A DNA stretch of 64,000 nucleotides, taken from Tillandsia leiboldiana (Eukaryota > Streptophyta > Magnoliopsida > Poales > Bromeliaceae). Location: positions 51,640,991 through 51,704,990 of the forward strand of contig CM055066.1 in the NCBI GenBank assembly GCA_029204045.2, written 5' to 3'. Of this stretch, positions 26,210 to 39,186 are shown in pieces (positions within the stretch are counted from its first letter, which is position 1; every line of letters begins with the position of its first letter). A model generated the notes under the pieces. The model was not told the origin of the DNA and did no database searches. It worked only from the letters and a program-made list of their open reading frames with translations. The position numbers and the translations under genes were made by a program.

Positions 26210-27141
26210 AGGTTCTCATGTTCAATGTATAGTATTTACGATCTGTATGGATCGATTTAAATTTTGGGACTTTCCTACGATTAGATCGATATTGTTTTTT
26301 CTTAGATTGCGCGTGTTATGATTTATTGCTTTTAAACCATAATACAAGTACGCGGGGATTTAAGAAAAAACATATGATTAAGTTCTAAAATTTTATTGAT
26401 ATTTATAACAAGTTAGTTGTTATTCTCTGCATAGTTTTGTGTAGGAGATGATCATGGACTAAATTAGATTAATTTGCCTCATCCCTAAACTATGTCATAT
26501 TTGTTGATTATGTGATCATGTGACAAATATTATAATTAATCTTCAAACTTCCTTAAAAGAAAATTAAGTTGAAACGAATGGACATTTGATGCTCTATCGT
26601 GGCCTTTTCACCGATCACAAGATGAAAGCATTGTTTCAACATTGAGTAGTCACGCATGGTCCCATGGGGCTTCTTGTGTTTGAACTGTGTGAACATCTTG
26701 TCATGTGATGCTACAATATGAGATCACCAATAAATTCAAGATACCGTCCGGTGAGGATATTTTTTGTGATACCATATTTGTAGGAGAGGTGGTTTTGACT
26801 TAACTAAGATTATTGCACCAAGAGACCGTCCGGTGAGGTGTAAAAATCTTAGAGGCCAAAGAACGATTGGTTTGCACATAAGATGTGTCAAGGTAAGATG
26901 TTACCCGCTCATTAAATTGTGGCTTTTTCAAGAAGCCGTCCGGTGAGATAAGTTGTAATTTATGAGAGCCCAATCACCACTAAGAAATCTAACGGATGAG
27001 GATTTCCGTCTTTCTACTTAGGGAGTGTGGAAATTCGATAAATTTAGTGGGATGAACCTATTGAATTAAAAGACCCAAATTCAATTGGTTAAAAATGAAA
27101 AATACTAATTGAACTAATATTTCTATTTTCTGCAGACAAAA

Positions 27142-30100
27142 ATGAATGCCTCTAACCCTTTTTCTCGCATAATGGAATCTAACCGTTTAACCGGCTCTAA
27201 TTTCCAAGACTGGCTTCGTAACCTAAAAATTGTTTTAGGTATTGAAAAGTTTGACTATATTCTTCAAGCTCCAATTCCCGAGCTTACCGCTGAGGCCACA
27301 GCTGAAGAAATTCAGAAACGAAACAAGTGGGTAGATGACGACCAGCGTGTCAAATATTATATGCTGGCCTCCATGTCGAATGAGTTGCAACGACAACATG
27401 AGAACTATATACATGCATATGAGATGCTTGCACACTTACAAGAGTTGTATGGTGCGCAAAGTCGATCCGCAAGATATGAGATATCAAAGCGGTTGTTTAG
27501 GGCTCAGATGACTTCGGGTATGTCAGTTAGCGAACACTGTCTCAAAATGATTGATGACATGGAGCAGCTGATAAGCCTCGGGTTAAACCTAGACGCAGAC
27601 TTGCAGGTTGATTTAGTTCTACAGTCTTTGCCTGAATCATTTTCTCACTTCGTCATGAACTTCAACATGAATAAGATTCATGCCACTTTGTCCGAGCTTA
27701 TGAATATGCTAGTCACAGCGGAAGGCACATTGAAAGCAAACGGGATGGCGATGGCTGTTGAGAGAACTTCGCCTTCTAAAAGAAAGCTAAAAGAAAAGAA
27801 GAAGTTCTCCAAGCAAAAGTCGTCGGGTGGAATGAAGAAAAGAAATTTTAAGAAAACCGACAAAAGTAAGGCTAAAGGAAAATGTTTCCATTGCGGCAAG
27901 GAGGGACATTGGAAGAGAAATTGTAAAGAATATCTCTCTACCCTAAAAGAAAAATCAAAGGACGCACCTTCTGAAGGTATGCTCATCGTTGAGGCCAATA
28001 TGATTGGTTCTACTTCTTCTTGGGTAATAGATTCTGCATGTACCTTACATCTTTGTAATTCATTGCAGGATCTAAAGGAAAGTAGAAAGTTGAAGGACGG
28101 CGAGGTGACCCTGCGTGTGGGCAATGGAGCAAGCGTTGCTGTATTAGCCGTGGGGAGCTGTTTCTTGAAACTTCCATCTGGACATATTTTAGAATTAGAG
28201 GATTGTTATTATTCTCCTTTAGTTGTTAGAAATTTGATTTCTATTACAGCTTTAGCTCGAACTGGTTGTCGTTTTATTTTTGAAACTGATGGTTGTTTTA
28301 TTTATTTGAAAAATAAATTGATAGCTACTGGTAGCTTAGTTAACAATCTCTATTTTCTTAATCTGGATGGAAATATTGCTAATGTTGAACACAAAGAGAA
28401 TACTTCTCAAAACAAGAGATCTAGAGATAAAAGTCTGAACCAAAAGTATCTATGGCACCTACGACTAGGACATATTGCAGAAGATAGGATAAACCAACTG
28501 GCCAAGGATGGGCGCTTGGAAACTTGTGCTTTAGAATCCTATCCAGTTTGTGAGTCTTGTCTTCAAGGCAAAATGGCTAAGTCACCCTTTGTTGGACAAA
28601 GCACTCGAGCTACAGAATTACTTGCCATTGTGCACTCAGATGTGTGCGGACCGTTTAGTGAAACGGCTCGGGGTGGTTATCTTTATTTCGTAACATTTAC
28701 TGATGATTATTCACGGTATGGGTGTGTATTCCTTTTGAGACACAAATCTGAGACCTTTGAAAAGTTCAAAGAGTTCAAATGTGAAGTAGAGAAGCAGACA
28801 GGAAAAAGCATTAAGACTCTTCGATCAGATCGAGGAGGCGAGTACCTGAGTGCTGAATTTCTGAATTATCTCAAAGAAAATGGTATTCTCTCACAACGAA
28901 CACCTCCTGAAACTCCAGAATTGAATGGAGTTTCAGAAAGAATGAATCGTACCTTATTAGATATGGTACGATCAATGATGAGTTTCACGGACTTACCTTT
29001 ATTTCTTTGGGGTTATGCCCTATTAACTGCAACCTATATTCTGAACAGGGTGCCTTCAAAATCTGTTCCATGTACTCCGCATGAGATGTGGTTTGGCAAA
29101 AAGCCGGGTCTCAATCATTTGAGAATTTGGGGTTGCCCGGCTTATATTAAAAAACTTAAAACAGATAAATTGGAGGCTAGGTCAGATAAAGGATTATTTA
29201 TTGGTTATCCCAAGGAGACTATGGGATACTATTTTTACCTTCAAAATAATCAAAATGTGATTATCAGTCGGCATGCAATATTTCTAGAAAAGGAGTTTAT
29301 CCAGGAAGGTGGTGTCGGAAAGAAGATAGCGCTCAAAGAGATGGTCTCAAATGAGCAAACAACTTCTCAAGAACAATCCGAACGACCTATTCAAACAGAA
29401 CCTGTTATTACACCATTACCTCGAAGATCTAGTAGAATATCCCAAGTTCCAGACAAATATCAAGATTTCGTTATGGAATGCACAAAGGAAATGTTCCTTG
29501 TTGGCGATAGTGATCGTAGGGATGATCCTACCAGTTACCAAGAGGCGATGTCAGACATCGACTCAATAAAATGGCAAAAAGCTATGAGGTCCGAAATGGA
29601 CTCTATGTACACCAATAATGTATGGACTCTTGTTGATCCACCAGAAGGTATAGTACCTGTTGGTTGCAAATGGATTTTCAAGAAAAAGATCGGTGTGGAC
29701 GGAAAAGTTGAAACATATAAGGCAAGACTCGTGGCGAAAGGTTACAGTCAGCGAGAAGGTCTCGACTACACGGAAACCTTTTCACCTGTGGTCATGCTTA
29801 AATCCATTCGGACATTACTTGCCATAGCCGCATACTATGATTATGAAATCTGGCAAATGGACGTAAAAACCGCTTTCCTCAATGGGTTTATAGAGGAGAA
29901 CATATATATGCAACAACCCGAGGGGTTCGTGTGTGATAGCCAGAAGCATAAAGTATGCAAGCTTCATAGGTCTATTTATGGATTGAAGCAGGCTTCGAGG
30001 AGTTGGAATATACGGTTCAATGACACGGTCAAAACATTTGGCTTCGTGAGAAATCAGGATGAACCTTGTGTTTACAAAAAGACTAGTGGGAGCCAGCTTG

Positions 30101-31101
30101 TCTTTCTCGTATTGTACGTGGATGACATTCTCTTAATTGGAAATGATGTAAATTTGATGACCTCTGTCAAGACTTGGTTATCTCAGAATTTCTTGATGAA
30201 AGATCTGGGAGAAGCAGCCTATATTCTTGGAATTAAGGTCTATAGAGATAGATCTAAGAGGCTGATCGGTTTATCACAGCAGATGTACATAGAAGACGTG
30301 TTGAAAAGGTTCAACATGGAAAATTCCAAAAGGGGTCTTCTCCCCATCAGACATGGAATTAATCTCTCCAAGATGATGTGTCCTAAAACACCTGAGGAAA
30401 GAGAGCGCATGAGCAGAATTCCCTATGCTTCCGCAATAGGGAGTATCATGTACGCTATGCTATGTACAAGACCAGATATCGCACATGCCGTAAGTATTAC
30501 GAGCAGATATCAGTCCAATCCAGGTGAAGAACACTGGACTGCTGTGAAAAATATCCTTAAGTACTTGAGAAGAACTAAGGATTTATGCTTAGTGTTTGGT
30601 GGAAATGAACTAACACTAGAGGGTTTCGCAGATTCAGACTTCATGTCAGATGTTGATGATAGAAAGTCAACATCAGGGCATGTTTTTATATTGAATGGTG
30701 GGGTTGTCATTTGTAAGAGTTCCAAACAGAATACAACAGCAGATTCCACCACAGAGGCAGAATACATTGCAGCATCTGAGGCATCGAAAGAGGCAGTTTG
30801 GCTTCGAAATTTTGTTGCAGAGCTAGGAGTGGTGCCCTCCGTTGAGGAACCAATGCCACTTTACTGTGACAATAACGGAGCTATAGCGCAAGCTAAAGAA
30901 CCGAGGTCTCATCAGAAGTCCAAACATATAGATCGACGCTATCATATCATCCGACAATTTGTAGATGAGCGTCGTATTGTTGTGCAGAAAGTAGCATCCG
31001 TGGACAATATAGCGGATCCTCTTACTAAGCCACTTACTCTCCAAAAACTAGATGTGCATTTAGAAAGAATGGGTATGAGATATATGAGTGATTGGCATTA
31101 G
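27142..31101 (+). CDS. Copia gag-pol polyprotein (1319 aa)
   Basis: Single ORF with all domains. Gag with a CCHC zinc knuckle at residues 248-261 ([14 protein letters not shown]). Aspartic protease signature at 297 reads D-S-A in WVIDSACT rather than the usual D-S/T-G. Integrase zinc-binding HHCC region from about 438 (WHLRLGH), catalytic D500, D563 and E599 with the canonical 35-residue D-E spacing. Reverse transcriptase with YVDD at 992-995. RNase H with D1164, E1205 and D1243 and the SKHIDRRYH block. No stop or frameshift, so it could be active. Gag and Pol are in one frame, as in most plant Copia elements. The ~940-bp 5' leader between PBS and ATG has several short repeats ending CCGTCCGGTGAG. 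Confidence 0.97.
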   Translation: MNASNPFSRIMESNRLTGSNFQDWLRNLKIVLGIEKFDYILQAPIPELTAEATAEEIQKRNKWVDDDQRVKYYMLASMSNELQRQHENYIHAYEMLAHLQELYGAQSRSARYEISKRLFRAQMTSGMSVSEHCLKMIDDMEQLISLGLNLDADLQVDLVLQSLPESFSHFVMNFNMNKIHATLSELMNMLVTAEGTLKANGMAMAVERTSPSKRKLKEKKKFSKQKSSGGMKKRNFKKTDKSKAKGKCFHCGKEGHWKRNCKEYLSTLKEKSKDAPSEGMLIVEANMIGSTSSWVIDSACTLHLCNSLQDLKESRKLKDGEVTLRVGNGASVAVLAVGSCFLKLPSGHILELEDCYYSPLVVRNLISITALARTGCRFIFETDGCFIYLKNKLIATGSLVNNLYFLNLDGNIANVEHKENTSQNKRSRDKSLNQKYLWHLRLGHIAEDRINQLAKDGRLETCALESYPVCESCLQGKMAKSPFVGQSTRATELLAIVHSDVCGPFSETARGGYLYFVTFTDDYSRYGCVFLLRHKSETFEKFKEFKCEVEKQTGKSIKTLRSDRGGEYLSAEFLNYLKENGILSQRTPPETPELNGVSERMNRTLLDMVRSMMSFTDLPLFLWGYALLTATYILNRVPSKSVPCTPHEMWFGKKPGLNHLRIWGCPAYIKKLKTDKLEARSDKGLFIGYPKETMGYYFYLQNNQNVIISRHAIFLEKEFIQEGGVGKKIALKEMVSNEQTTSQEQSERPIQTEPVITPLPRRSSRISQVPDKYQDFVMECTKEMFLVGDSDRRDDPTSYQEAMSDIDSIKWQKAMRSEMDSMYTNNVWTLVDPPEGIVPVGCKWIFKKKIGVDGKVETYKARLVAKGYSQREGLDYTETFSPVVMLKSIRTLLAIAAYYDYEIWQMDVKTAFLNGFIEENIYMQQPEGFVCDSQKHKVCKLHRSIYGLKQASRSWNIRFNDTVKTFGFVRNQDEPCVYKKTSGSQLVFLVLYVDDILLIGNDVNLMTSVKTWLSQNFLMKDLGEAAYILGIKVYRDRSKRLIGLSQQMYIEDVLKRFNMENSKRGLLPIRHGINLSKMMCPKTPEERERMSRIPYASAIGSIMYAMLCTRPDIAHAVSITSRYQSNPGEEHWTAVKNILKYLRRTKDLCLVFGGNELTLEGFADSDFMSDVDDRKSTSGHVFILNGGVVICKSSKQNTTADSTTEAEYIAASEASKEAVWLRNFVAELGVVPSVEEPMPLYCDNNGAIAQAKEPRSHQKSKHIDRRYHIIRQFVDERRIVVQKVASVDNIADPLTKPLTLQKLDVHLERMGMRYMSDWH

Positions 31102-31115
31102 GGTTAGTGGGAGAT

Positions 31116-33086
31116 TGTTAGTGATATACCCTAAAGCCAATCGGTAACATAAGCTTATGGATATTAATTGTATTTTTCTTTAATTAATAAAGGGCAAGTT
31201 TTATTCATGTTTATTGTTAGCAATATGTTTACATGAATCGTCCATTGAATCTTTGTTAAGAAAATATATTCTTAAAAGTTAGGAATTTGAGATATACATA
31301 TATTTCTTTGTACAAGATTCTTAAATGCTCCTAGCCATAGGAATATCATAAGGACGATGATATTTCCGGATAGGCCGGTGTATGCTATACTTCTAAGTTG
31401 AGGTGACGAATCTCAAGTCACTAGTGTGGGGACACTAAAGTAAGCATACAGGTGCTTGTTAGAGAATAAGTACACTGAGCGTGACCATTTAGTTGAACAG
31501 TCACATGATTCTATTTTCGCCAGTGACTAGTTCTTTGCTACCGATGTGTGAAGTACTCCTTGGACCTGAGGCGTCATGGTTGCTTCACATATAGATTGCT
31601 ACCGTTTGACTGTACTAATACTTAGACTTTAATCAGTAGTCTACGTCTGGTATTGGTTGGCTGTAGTAGTTTATATGGGGAAGCATATGAGTGTACAATA
31701 AGGAATTCAACACTCTCAATGTTGAGAGAGAACGTCCTATATAGATTATCAAATTCAACTCGAAAAATCCCTGGCCAGGGCACATGGTGTATGGAAAAGG
31801 GTTTCCAACTGAGTTACCATATTGAGTCAATTTAGATATTCTAGTCAATGATCGAACCATGTTTTCGGTTCGATCGGGACGTGTGTTGAAAGGAATTTAT
31901 CACACTGTAACGGTAAGCGGAAAGGTTTAGTTCTTCATCACCATTTTGGATTGTCGTGATATACTGCTAGGTGTCACTCACGGACAGTGAGAGAAGTAAA
32001 AATAATTTAAAATAAATTATTTTCATCAATTAGAAGAGTTCTAATTTAATGTTAAAGAGTTTGATATTGGACTTCACTGCCAAATGGTAATGGACCTGTG
32101 AGGTCACACACAATAGGAATTGTGTACATCCAAAATAAAAGGGTGAGTCTAATATACTAAACAGTTTAGTGATTATGATGAGAAATTATACGAAAGATTT
32201 AATTTCTAATTTGATTAGAGAATAATTAAATATTCATAAATTCTTATGAGATAATATTCTAATTAAATTAGATTTAAATATGAATATTTAATTATAATTT
32301 AATGGATATGATCCGGTTAAATTAAAGAGAGAGATAAGGTTTAAACATATTCGATAAGTATCCTGAGATATTTTTTGTAACTAATTATAAGATTTAATTA
32401 GTTACTAGATTTTATCTTGAGAAGATTTCTCTTTGTAACTAATTATAAGATTTAATTAGTTACTAGATTTTATCTTGAGAAAATTTCTCTTTATAACTAA
32501 TTACAAGATTTAATTAGTTGAGATATCTTATGAGATACTTGAGTTTGTTAAAGATCTGGACAACATAATATTATAAGTATGGGATACGTGCATGAGAGCT
32601 AACGGGAAAAAAAAAGAGGAAATTAATTAAGTTGGCCGCGGCACTCTCACGTTGAGTTATTCTCTCTCTCCACATAATCTTTCGTGAAGATCAAGAGTGT
32701 TTTTCATCAAAAGTAACGCAGACATCAAAGGGACTGCTAGCACCGTTCTTGTAGTCTGCGACTCATCTGTTCCGTGTAACGGAAGTCGTTGGATCTACAC
32801 CAATTCTGTGTGGATACTCATAGAGGCCGGGCACGTGCGCGGCTACGTTGAAATCACGATTCGTCATATTCAGTTTCAACCGTACAGTAGATCAAGAGGC
32901 CTTAACTGGTTCAAGGTGATGTAATCTAAACATGAGATTTGTTTGGTTTAACTTACTTATATTGTAACATGAGAATGATCCACCGGCACTTGATTGTTTT
33001 ATTTTTCATATATGATATGAATTTATTTTAAAACAATATGCTATTTTTCCGCTGCATTTATTCACTGTGCCGGATATTTTCTTACA
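31116..33086 (+). repeat. 3' LTR of the Copia element
   Basis: 1971 bp, nearly identical to the 5' LTR. A purine-rich stretch (TTAGTGGGAGAT) just before it at about 31104-31115 is the likely polypurine tract. Differences from the 5' LTR include a missing 3 bp in the GGGACGTTGTGTG region. Confidence 0.95.
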
Positions 33087-33880
33087 ACTATGTCGTGCGT
33101 GCATATTCGCAAAACACCCGTCTCCTCGAGACGTGTGCCAAACAACATGACGACGGTTCTTCATCCGATTTGATTGTGCGGCCATCTTCATGATAGGTTT
33201 GATCGATCAAATCCGTCATTTGATCGTTACTATGTCGTGCGTGCATATTCGCTAAACACCCGTCTCCTCGAGACGTGCGCTAAACAACTTGATGACGGTT
33301 CTTCAACCGATTTGATTATGCGGTCATCTTTGTGATAGGCTCGACACACAAATTCCTACTCCAAAAAAAATAATAATAATAAAATAAAATTAAAAATAAA
33401 AATTATATAAATAAATCAACTCGATCAAACCGCCATCTTTGTGATAGGCACCGGTCGAGCCAATCGTCATCTTCGTGATAGGCACGGCTCGACTCGATTA
33501 AACCGCCATCTTCGTGATAGGCACTCGTCGAGTCAATCGCCATCTTCGTGATAGGCTTGACTCGATTAAATTACCATCTTTGTGATAGGCACGGCTCGAC
33601 TCGATCAAACCGTCATTTTCGTGAAAGGCACCTGTCGAGACAATCGCCATCTTCGTGATAGGCACGGCTCGACTCGATCAAACCGTCATCTTTGTGATAG
33701 GCTCTAGTCGAGCCAATCGCCATCTTTGTGATAGGCACGGCTCGACTCAATCAAATCACCATCTTCGTGATAGGCACTGGTCGAGCCAATCGCCATCTTC
33801 GTGATAGGCATGGCTCGATTCGATCAAACCGCCATCTTCGTGATAGGCCCGGTTTGACTCAATTTGATTTAAACCGGATT
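33087..33880. repeat. Minisatellite array (CATCTTCGTGATAGGC units)
   Basis: 33087-33345 holds two ~145-bp copies starting TTACTATGTCGTGCGTGC / ACTATGTCGTGCGTGC. 33400-33870 is a run of ~35-40-bp units with CATCTTCGTGATAGGCAC followed alternately by GGCTCGACTCGATCAAACCG and a GTCGAGCCAATCG variant. Units are diverged and there are no spacers, so it is not CRISPR-like. Confidence 0.88.
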
Positions 33881-34003
33881 GCCAACTGAACCCTATGGAT
33901 ATAATTCGGAACGAATATAATCGAGATAAATAGTGAACCAAACTATAAAGGATTCGGCGTGAATTGAAATCGGTTCAACCCAAACAGAACCACATGAGGC
34001 CCA

Positions 34004-36736
34004 TGTCACGCCCCGAGCCCGCCAATTTGGACGGTTCGGGCGCGCCAACAGACCCGCCAGTCGGGCATGACCTTCCAACACCCGAAAGGAACGGTTCACT
34101 CCAACAATCATAATTTAGTGGAAGCGGAAGAGTAAACAATCAGAGTACTAAACTATTAAACCTAAACTTTCATTCATTCATACAAACAGATAGAAGGAAT
34201 TGAAAGTACTGTATTGAGCGAAACATTAAACTTCAAATGTCATACAACTCTCTTTTACATGAAGCTTGAATTTGAATATTACAACATTTCTTTCAAAAAT
34301 GGAACTTGTACATTAAATTTTTACAATATTTCTACACATACAAGTTCGCTCAAAATAATAAACTCTCCAAAATCTGAGGGTGACTCTAGACTGCTAGGTC
34401 GCTACTCTGCTGGGCCCTTGCCCCTGTCGTGCGCCTAGCTCGATGTACCTGGACCTGTAGGGATGTCACCCAAAGGGTGTGAGAACTACAACGAAGTTCC
34501 CAGTGGGTTCAACCACCAAGCAAAAATGTCCTGCACCGCTTGGTCTAATGGAAGCAATATAATAGAGTACAATTACAGTATTTAAAGCTGTAAATTCTAA
34601 CTAATGACATTCATGTATATTCTACCTCTTGCCATAACACGGCTCTATGTCATTCAAGGGTGCCACTCTAACCAAACTCATCTTTGACCATTCACTTTTT
34701 TTTTTCTTTGTGCTTTATTTAAAGTTACTAAACCCTCGGAAATTCTTGCCCAACGGGCCCCAGCCCGGTAGTCATGCTACCACAAGACGAGAATCTCTAA
34801 GGTTGCCGATAACACTCGCAAGTGCTACCCCACCCAACGGGGAACTTGTCGTACGGGTCACTGCCTAGGAGAGGGACACTGCCCTAACGTCCAACAGGAG
34901 CGCCCGGGAGAGGGACACTGCCCTAACGTCCTGACAAGAGCACATTTCACCCCCGAAGGGTCGCCCATATTATTATCTCTTTTTTTTTTTGTTTTAGCAT
35001 TTAGCCTTATTGCACTTCATGCTTTTGCCTTTTTCTTGCTCTTAAGCACTTGCTTTTCATTCTCATTCGAGCTCATAGCTCACGTTGCCTCTGGCAATCC
35101 ATTTCTCTTTCACTTAAGCTTTTAGCTTATCTTGCTTATTAAGCAATTTCTTCCTCGTTATCTTTCATTTACCCTAGGTCCTTGCCTCAAGGTAACTATA
35201 AGTCCCTTGGACTTTAGATTTCATTAGTTACTCAAGTTGAAGTTAAAGTGAGGGTTACTTTGCCCAACAACCTAAGACCAACTCTAGGGATTTATTCATT
35301 CACACTTTTTAACCTCAACTTCTCTTTTCTTTTTCTCTTAGAGACTCGACTCTAAGATAAACCTTACTCTTTCATAACCTTAGTTTACTCATGCACAATG
35401 CCACTCGTGAAGTCCTAAGGTTAATGCCACTCAATAAAACCTTAATCTAGGTTTCTCTTATGTCATATATCCACTTTCATGATTTTCATACAAACAACAT
35501 GCTCACATACTCTCTTTATTAATTCACATAAACCCTAAACTCTACTAACATGCTTCTAAATAAAAAGCAAAAGACAAGAGGAGAGGTCACCATTGTTCGC
35601 TAGAATCCCCCACCTTTGTTGTTCTTGGTTGGAGAAGATGGCTAATTCTCTTATTGATTCACAAGAAGCCCTAAACAACAATGAAACTATAATGACATCA
35701 TTTAAATATCCACTAATCCCATACAACCCATTAAAAGAGAACTCCTAGGTTTTCTCTTATCTCTTCTCCATAGTTCTTTTGACCAAGAGAAGGAAATGGG
35801 GATGAAAACCCCATTTGCATGTGATCTAATCAAGAGAGGTTTTGATCTCTTTCTCTTCTATGAACAACTCTAAAAATGGGTAGAAACACCCCACTTTGGA
35901 AGTTTCCCCAAAGTTTTGAACACATAAAGAACCCTAAAAATGGAACCCTAACTCTAGAACACACCTCTTGGATGCTCTTGCACTAAGGAGATGAGAAAAA
36001 GAGGAAGATGAAGCTCCTCTTGAGTTCCTTCCAAGTTTCCCAAGCTCTCCTTGAAGCTCCACATGCCTCAGCCACCAGAGAATGCTGCTGCTGCTGCTTG
36101 CTCTCTCCCTCACTCTCTTTCTTTTTTTCTTTTCTTTCTTTTCTCTCTTTCGTATGGGGAGAATAAGAGAGGAATGGGTTACGCATGGAGAGAGAGAAAG
36201 AGAGGAGTTAATGCTATGCAGAGGGTAGTTGAGAATTCAGAGGGTGTGAAATTACCCTCATGCCCCCACTTAAAATGAAAATTTACTTCACTGCCCTTCA
36301 GTTCTGGAGGCTGAGTACCGGTACTCGGGTTCTCAGTACCGGTACCCAAGCATAATCTTACTCTGCGCAACACAGGGTACCGGTACCCACTTTAGTGTTC
36401 CGGTACCTAAGTCATTTGGGTTTGGGGTACCGGTACGCAATACTTAGTACCGGTACCCAGGGACTTAAAAATTTTCTGCTATTTCCCAAACCGAAGGCCC
36501 TCTGTCGGTTCTCTCCCATTTAATTCGTTCCGGTACTCCATAACGCGTACCGGTACGCAATGCCGCAGAAAGCTTCACAAGGCTGAAGCTTCTGATTCGG
36601 GCACCGGCTACTCGCTTTTCGATCTGAAGACTCCTGCTTCGATCCGAAACGTCCCGAACTCATTTGTATTCATAATTTGAACACGCTACAGGTGTTTTCA
36701 CTGCACTACGCTATTTCGCGGAGTCGGTGCACTACA
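34004..36736. mobile_element. Candidate 2.7-kb solo LTR
   Basis: Starts TGTCACGCCCCGAGCC, ends GTGCACTACA, and interrupts a repeat whose uninterrupted form is seen near 36975-37010 (ACATGAGGCCCAACCGAGCC). Flanks are GCCCA (33999-34003) and ACCCA (36737-36741), one mismatch. No reverse transcriptase or gag is inside. The 3' part has about eight copies of CCGGTAC in palindromic GTACCGGTAC form (36310-36565). A non-autonomous element without LTR structure is the alternative. Confidence 0.55.
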
Positions 36737-38360
36737 ACCCAAGCCGAGCCAAAACCAAATTACAAGTCGATTCAACTTGAACATAATCACAAGAGGATCG
36801 AGCCAAGTCGAACCGAACTACAAGCCGGCTCGACCTAAACCGAGCCGTGAAGGATACACCTTGAACCTAAGCTGATTCAACTTAAACTGAGCTACATGAG
36901 ATTCGAGTCAAACCAAACCACAAGCCGGTTCGACTTAAATCAAACTATAAAGAATTCAACTTGTCGGTTCAACCCAAACAAAACCACATGAGGCCCAACC
37001 GAGCCGAAACCAAATTACGTCCGTTCAACTTGAACGTAATCACAAGAGGATCGAGCCAAGTCGAACCGAACTACAAGCCAGTTCGACCTAAACCGAGCCA
37101 TAAAGGATTTAAACTTGAACCGAAGTTGGTACAACCTAAACAAAACCACAGAAGGTACAAGCTGCGCCCAACTGAACTACAAACCAGTTTGACTCGAACT
37201 GACTACGTGAGGTCCAAATTGCATGCCTGTTCAACTCGAACTAACCACAAGTTGGTTCGACTTAAACCGAACCATAAAGAGTTCAACTTGAACTACAAAC
37301 TGGTTCAACCTGAACTGAACTGCAGGAGGATCAAGCCAAGTCGGATCAAACCATAAGCCAATTCAACCTAAATCGAATCTAGACGAAACTATATGCAACT
37401 TGAACCGGACCATGAACTAGCTTAACCCCAAATCGAAATCAAAGAGTTCTAAACCAAGCCGCAAAGAGGGGCGATTCAAATCAAACTCAAACGGATTTCG
37501 AACCAAATCACAAGAGTTTGATCCAAACCAAATGCAAAGGGATTCTAAGTCGAACCGAACCCTAAGGTGGCTCAACCTGAATCAAACTCAAACAGATTTC
37601 GAACCAAATCACAAGAGTTTGATCCAAACCAAACACAAACGGATTCTAAGTTGAACCGAACCCCAAGGTGGCTCAACCTGAATCAAACTCAAACGGATCT
37701 CGAATCAAACCATAAGATTATGATCCGAACCAGATCGAACTATGAAAGGGTCCAAGTTGAGCCGAACTATAAGGGTCCGACCCAAATCGAATTCAAAGGG
37801 TCTCGAACTAAGTCATAAGGGGTCGACCTAAACCATTTCTCGAAGGGTTCTGAACCAAAGTATAACGGTTCGACCCAAATCAAATTCAAAAGGGACATAT
37901 CAAGTGAAAGCCTAAGCCGGCTCAGCTTCAATCAAATGCAAAAGGTTCAAACCAATTCAATTTGAACCCAACCTGAACAAAGGTACAAACTGAACTTCAG
38001 GAATGATCCAAATCAAGCAAACCAGCCCCACCCGAACTGAAACAAATCAATAGTTCAAACCGAGCTAACTTCAAATGAATCGGCTGAGTCAACTTAATCG
38101 ACTCACAACCCAAAGTCAAACGACCGGAAAGTCATTAAACTAAACCCAAATTCAAACGATCGAAAAGTCATTAAACTAAGTCCAAGTTCAGACAACCGAA
38201 AAGTCATTAAACTAAAATCAAATTCAAACGACCGGAAAGTCATTAAACTAAACCCAAAGTCAAATGACCGCAAAGTCGTTAAACTAAACAATCCAAATTC
38301 AAACAGACCGTCATGTCGTTAAACTGAGCGTCTCAATTTCAAATGACCGTCAAGTCATTC
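36737..38360. repeat. Degenerate GA/AC-rich minisatellite (ACCGAACTACAAG and CGACCGGAAAGTCATT units)
   Basis: 36737-37900 is built from loosely repeated words such as GAACCGAACTACAAGCCGG, GATCGAGCCAAGTCGAACCG and TTCAACTTGAAC. About 38110-38350 is a cleaner ~39-bp tandem repeat of CGACCGGAAAGTCATTAAAC. Long open frames arise from the composition and show no protein motif. It continues the array at 33880-34003, now split by the 34004-36736 insertion. Confidence 0.75.
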
Positions 38361-39100
38361 GACCGCCATCCAATTTTGAAGGACCATCAAATTTATAAAT
38401 TGAGCATTTCACTCATGTACAATGGGGGTACTACTTAAGACATGTACTTAAAAACCATATCAATAAAAGTTTGTCGTTATATTACGGTCTCTTCTTATTA
38501 TCAACATGAAACTTAGTCTCTTAATCGAGGGTTCCTTAACACTATAAGTGTGGGATAATTAACAACAGATTCTTGAGTCTGTCGGAAGTCATGAGCCTAC
38601 AAACCTGATTTCAAATAAAAAATCCAAACAAACTTGATCTGTATCATGAATGACCATTTTTCGTGAGTCGGTTCGTTCGTGGCAGCAGACATAGTAATTT
38701 AAAATAAATTGTTTCAAATAAATAACTGAAAATAAAATTTTTATAAAAAATAATAAAAAAAATTAATTTTTAAATTAGAAATATTAATTTTGCTTTAAAT
38801 AGTAAAAAAAAAATCTATTAAAATATTACTGAATTTGGATTCTTTTGCATTACTAAGCTTATAACTACATTATATCGTTTATTCAAATTATTAATTTTGA
38901 ATTTTTTGACCTGATCGAGAAAGAAAAATAAATAAATAAATTTCACAGCTTAAATTTTTATTTTTCACTGAAAATGGGCGATAAATAAAGTCACTCTAAT
39001 TTTCCAAATCCGTACAATTATTATTTTTTGTTAAAAAAAAATTACGACTACAAAAAATAAAACTTAAGCCGGATTTTTTTTTTTTTTTACCGAACGTTTC
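38361..39100. other. Intergenic DNA upstream of the STR6-type gene
   Basis: 38361-38700 is unique-looking sequence ending in GTTCGTTCGTGGCAGCAGAC, and 38700-39100 is AT-rich. No gene is visible. GGGGTTAGGGTTTCG at about 39105-39120, close to the start codon, resembles the AGGGTTT telo-box words common in plant housekeeping leaders. Confidence 0.45.
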
Positions 39101-39133
39101 GTCTAGGGGTTAGGGTTTCGCAAGGTCCCAACA

Positions 39134-39155
39134 ATGGAGCTCGATCGTTGTTACA

Positions 39156-39186
<31 letters not shown>

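Larger units (their letters stand above)
24222..33086 (+). mobile_element. Full-length Ty1/Copia LTR retrotransposon
   Basis: An 8.87-kb element with 5' LTR 24222-26195, 3' LTR 31116-33086, target duplication ACTAT on both sides (24217-24221, 33087-33091), a tRNA-Met primer-binding site and one uninterrupted polyprotein ORF. By eye the LTRs differ by about nine substitutions and one 3-bp gap, which points to a recent insertion. All features of autonomy are present in sequence. Domain order gag-PR-INT-RT-RH places it in Copia, not Gypsy. Confidence 0.97.

Noticed and set aside
33400..33880. Regular short repeats resembling a CRISPR array
   Set aside because: Units are diverged and directly abutting with no unique spacers, and the context is plant nuclear DNA; it is a minisatellite.
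36961..38291. Several Gln/Asn/Thr-rich frames
   Set aside because: Produced by the degenerate minisatellite; no motif, no consistent frame, several interruptions.
23520..38720. One giant retroelement bounded by the similar TTTCAAATAAATAACTGAAA words at about 23535 and 38710
   Set aside because: The matching words are short and AT-rich, the contents are several independent insertions and arrays, and no terminal repeat structure could be shown.
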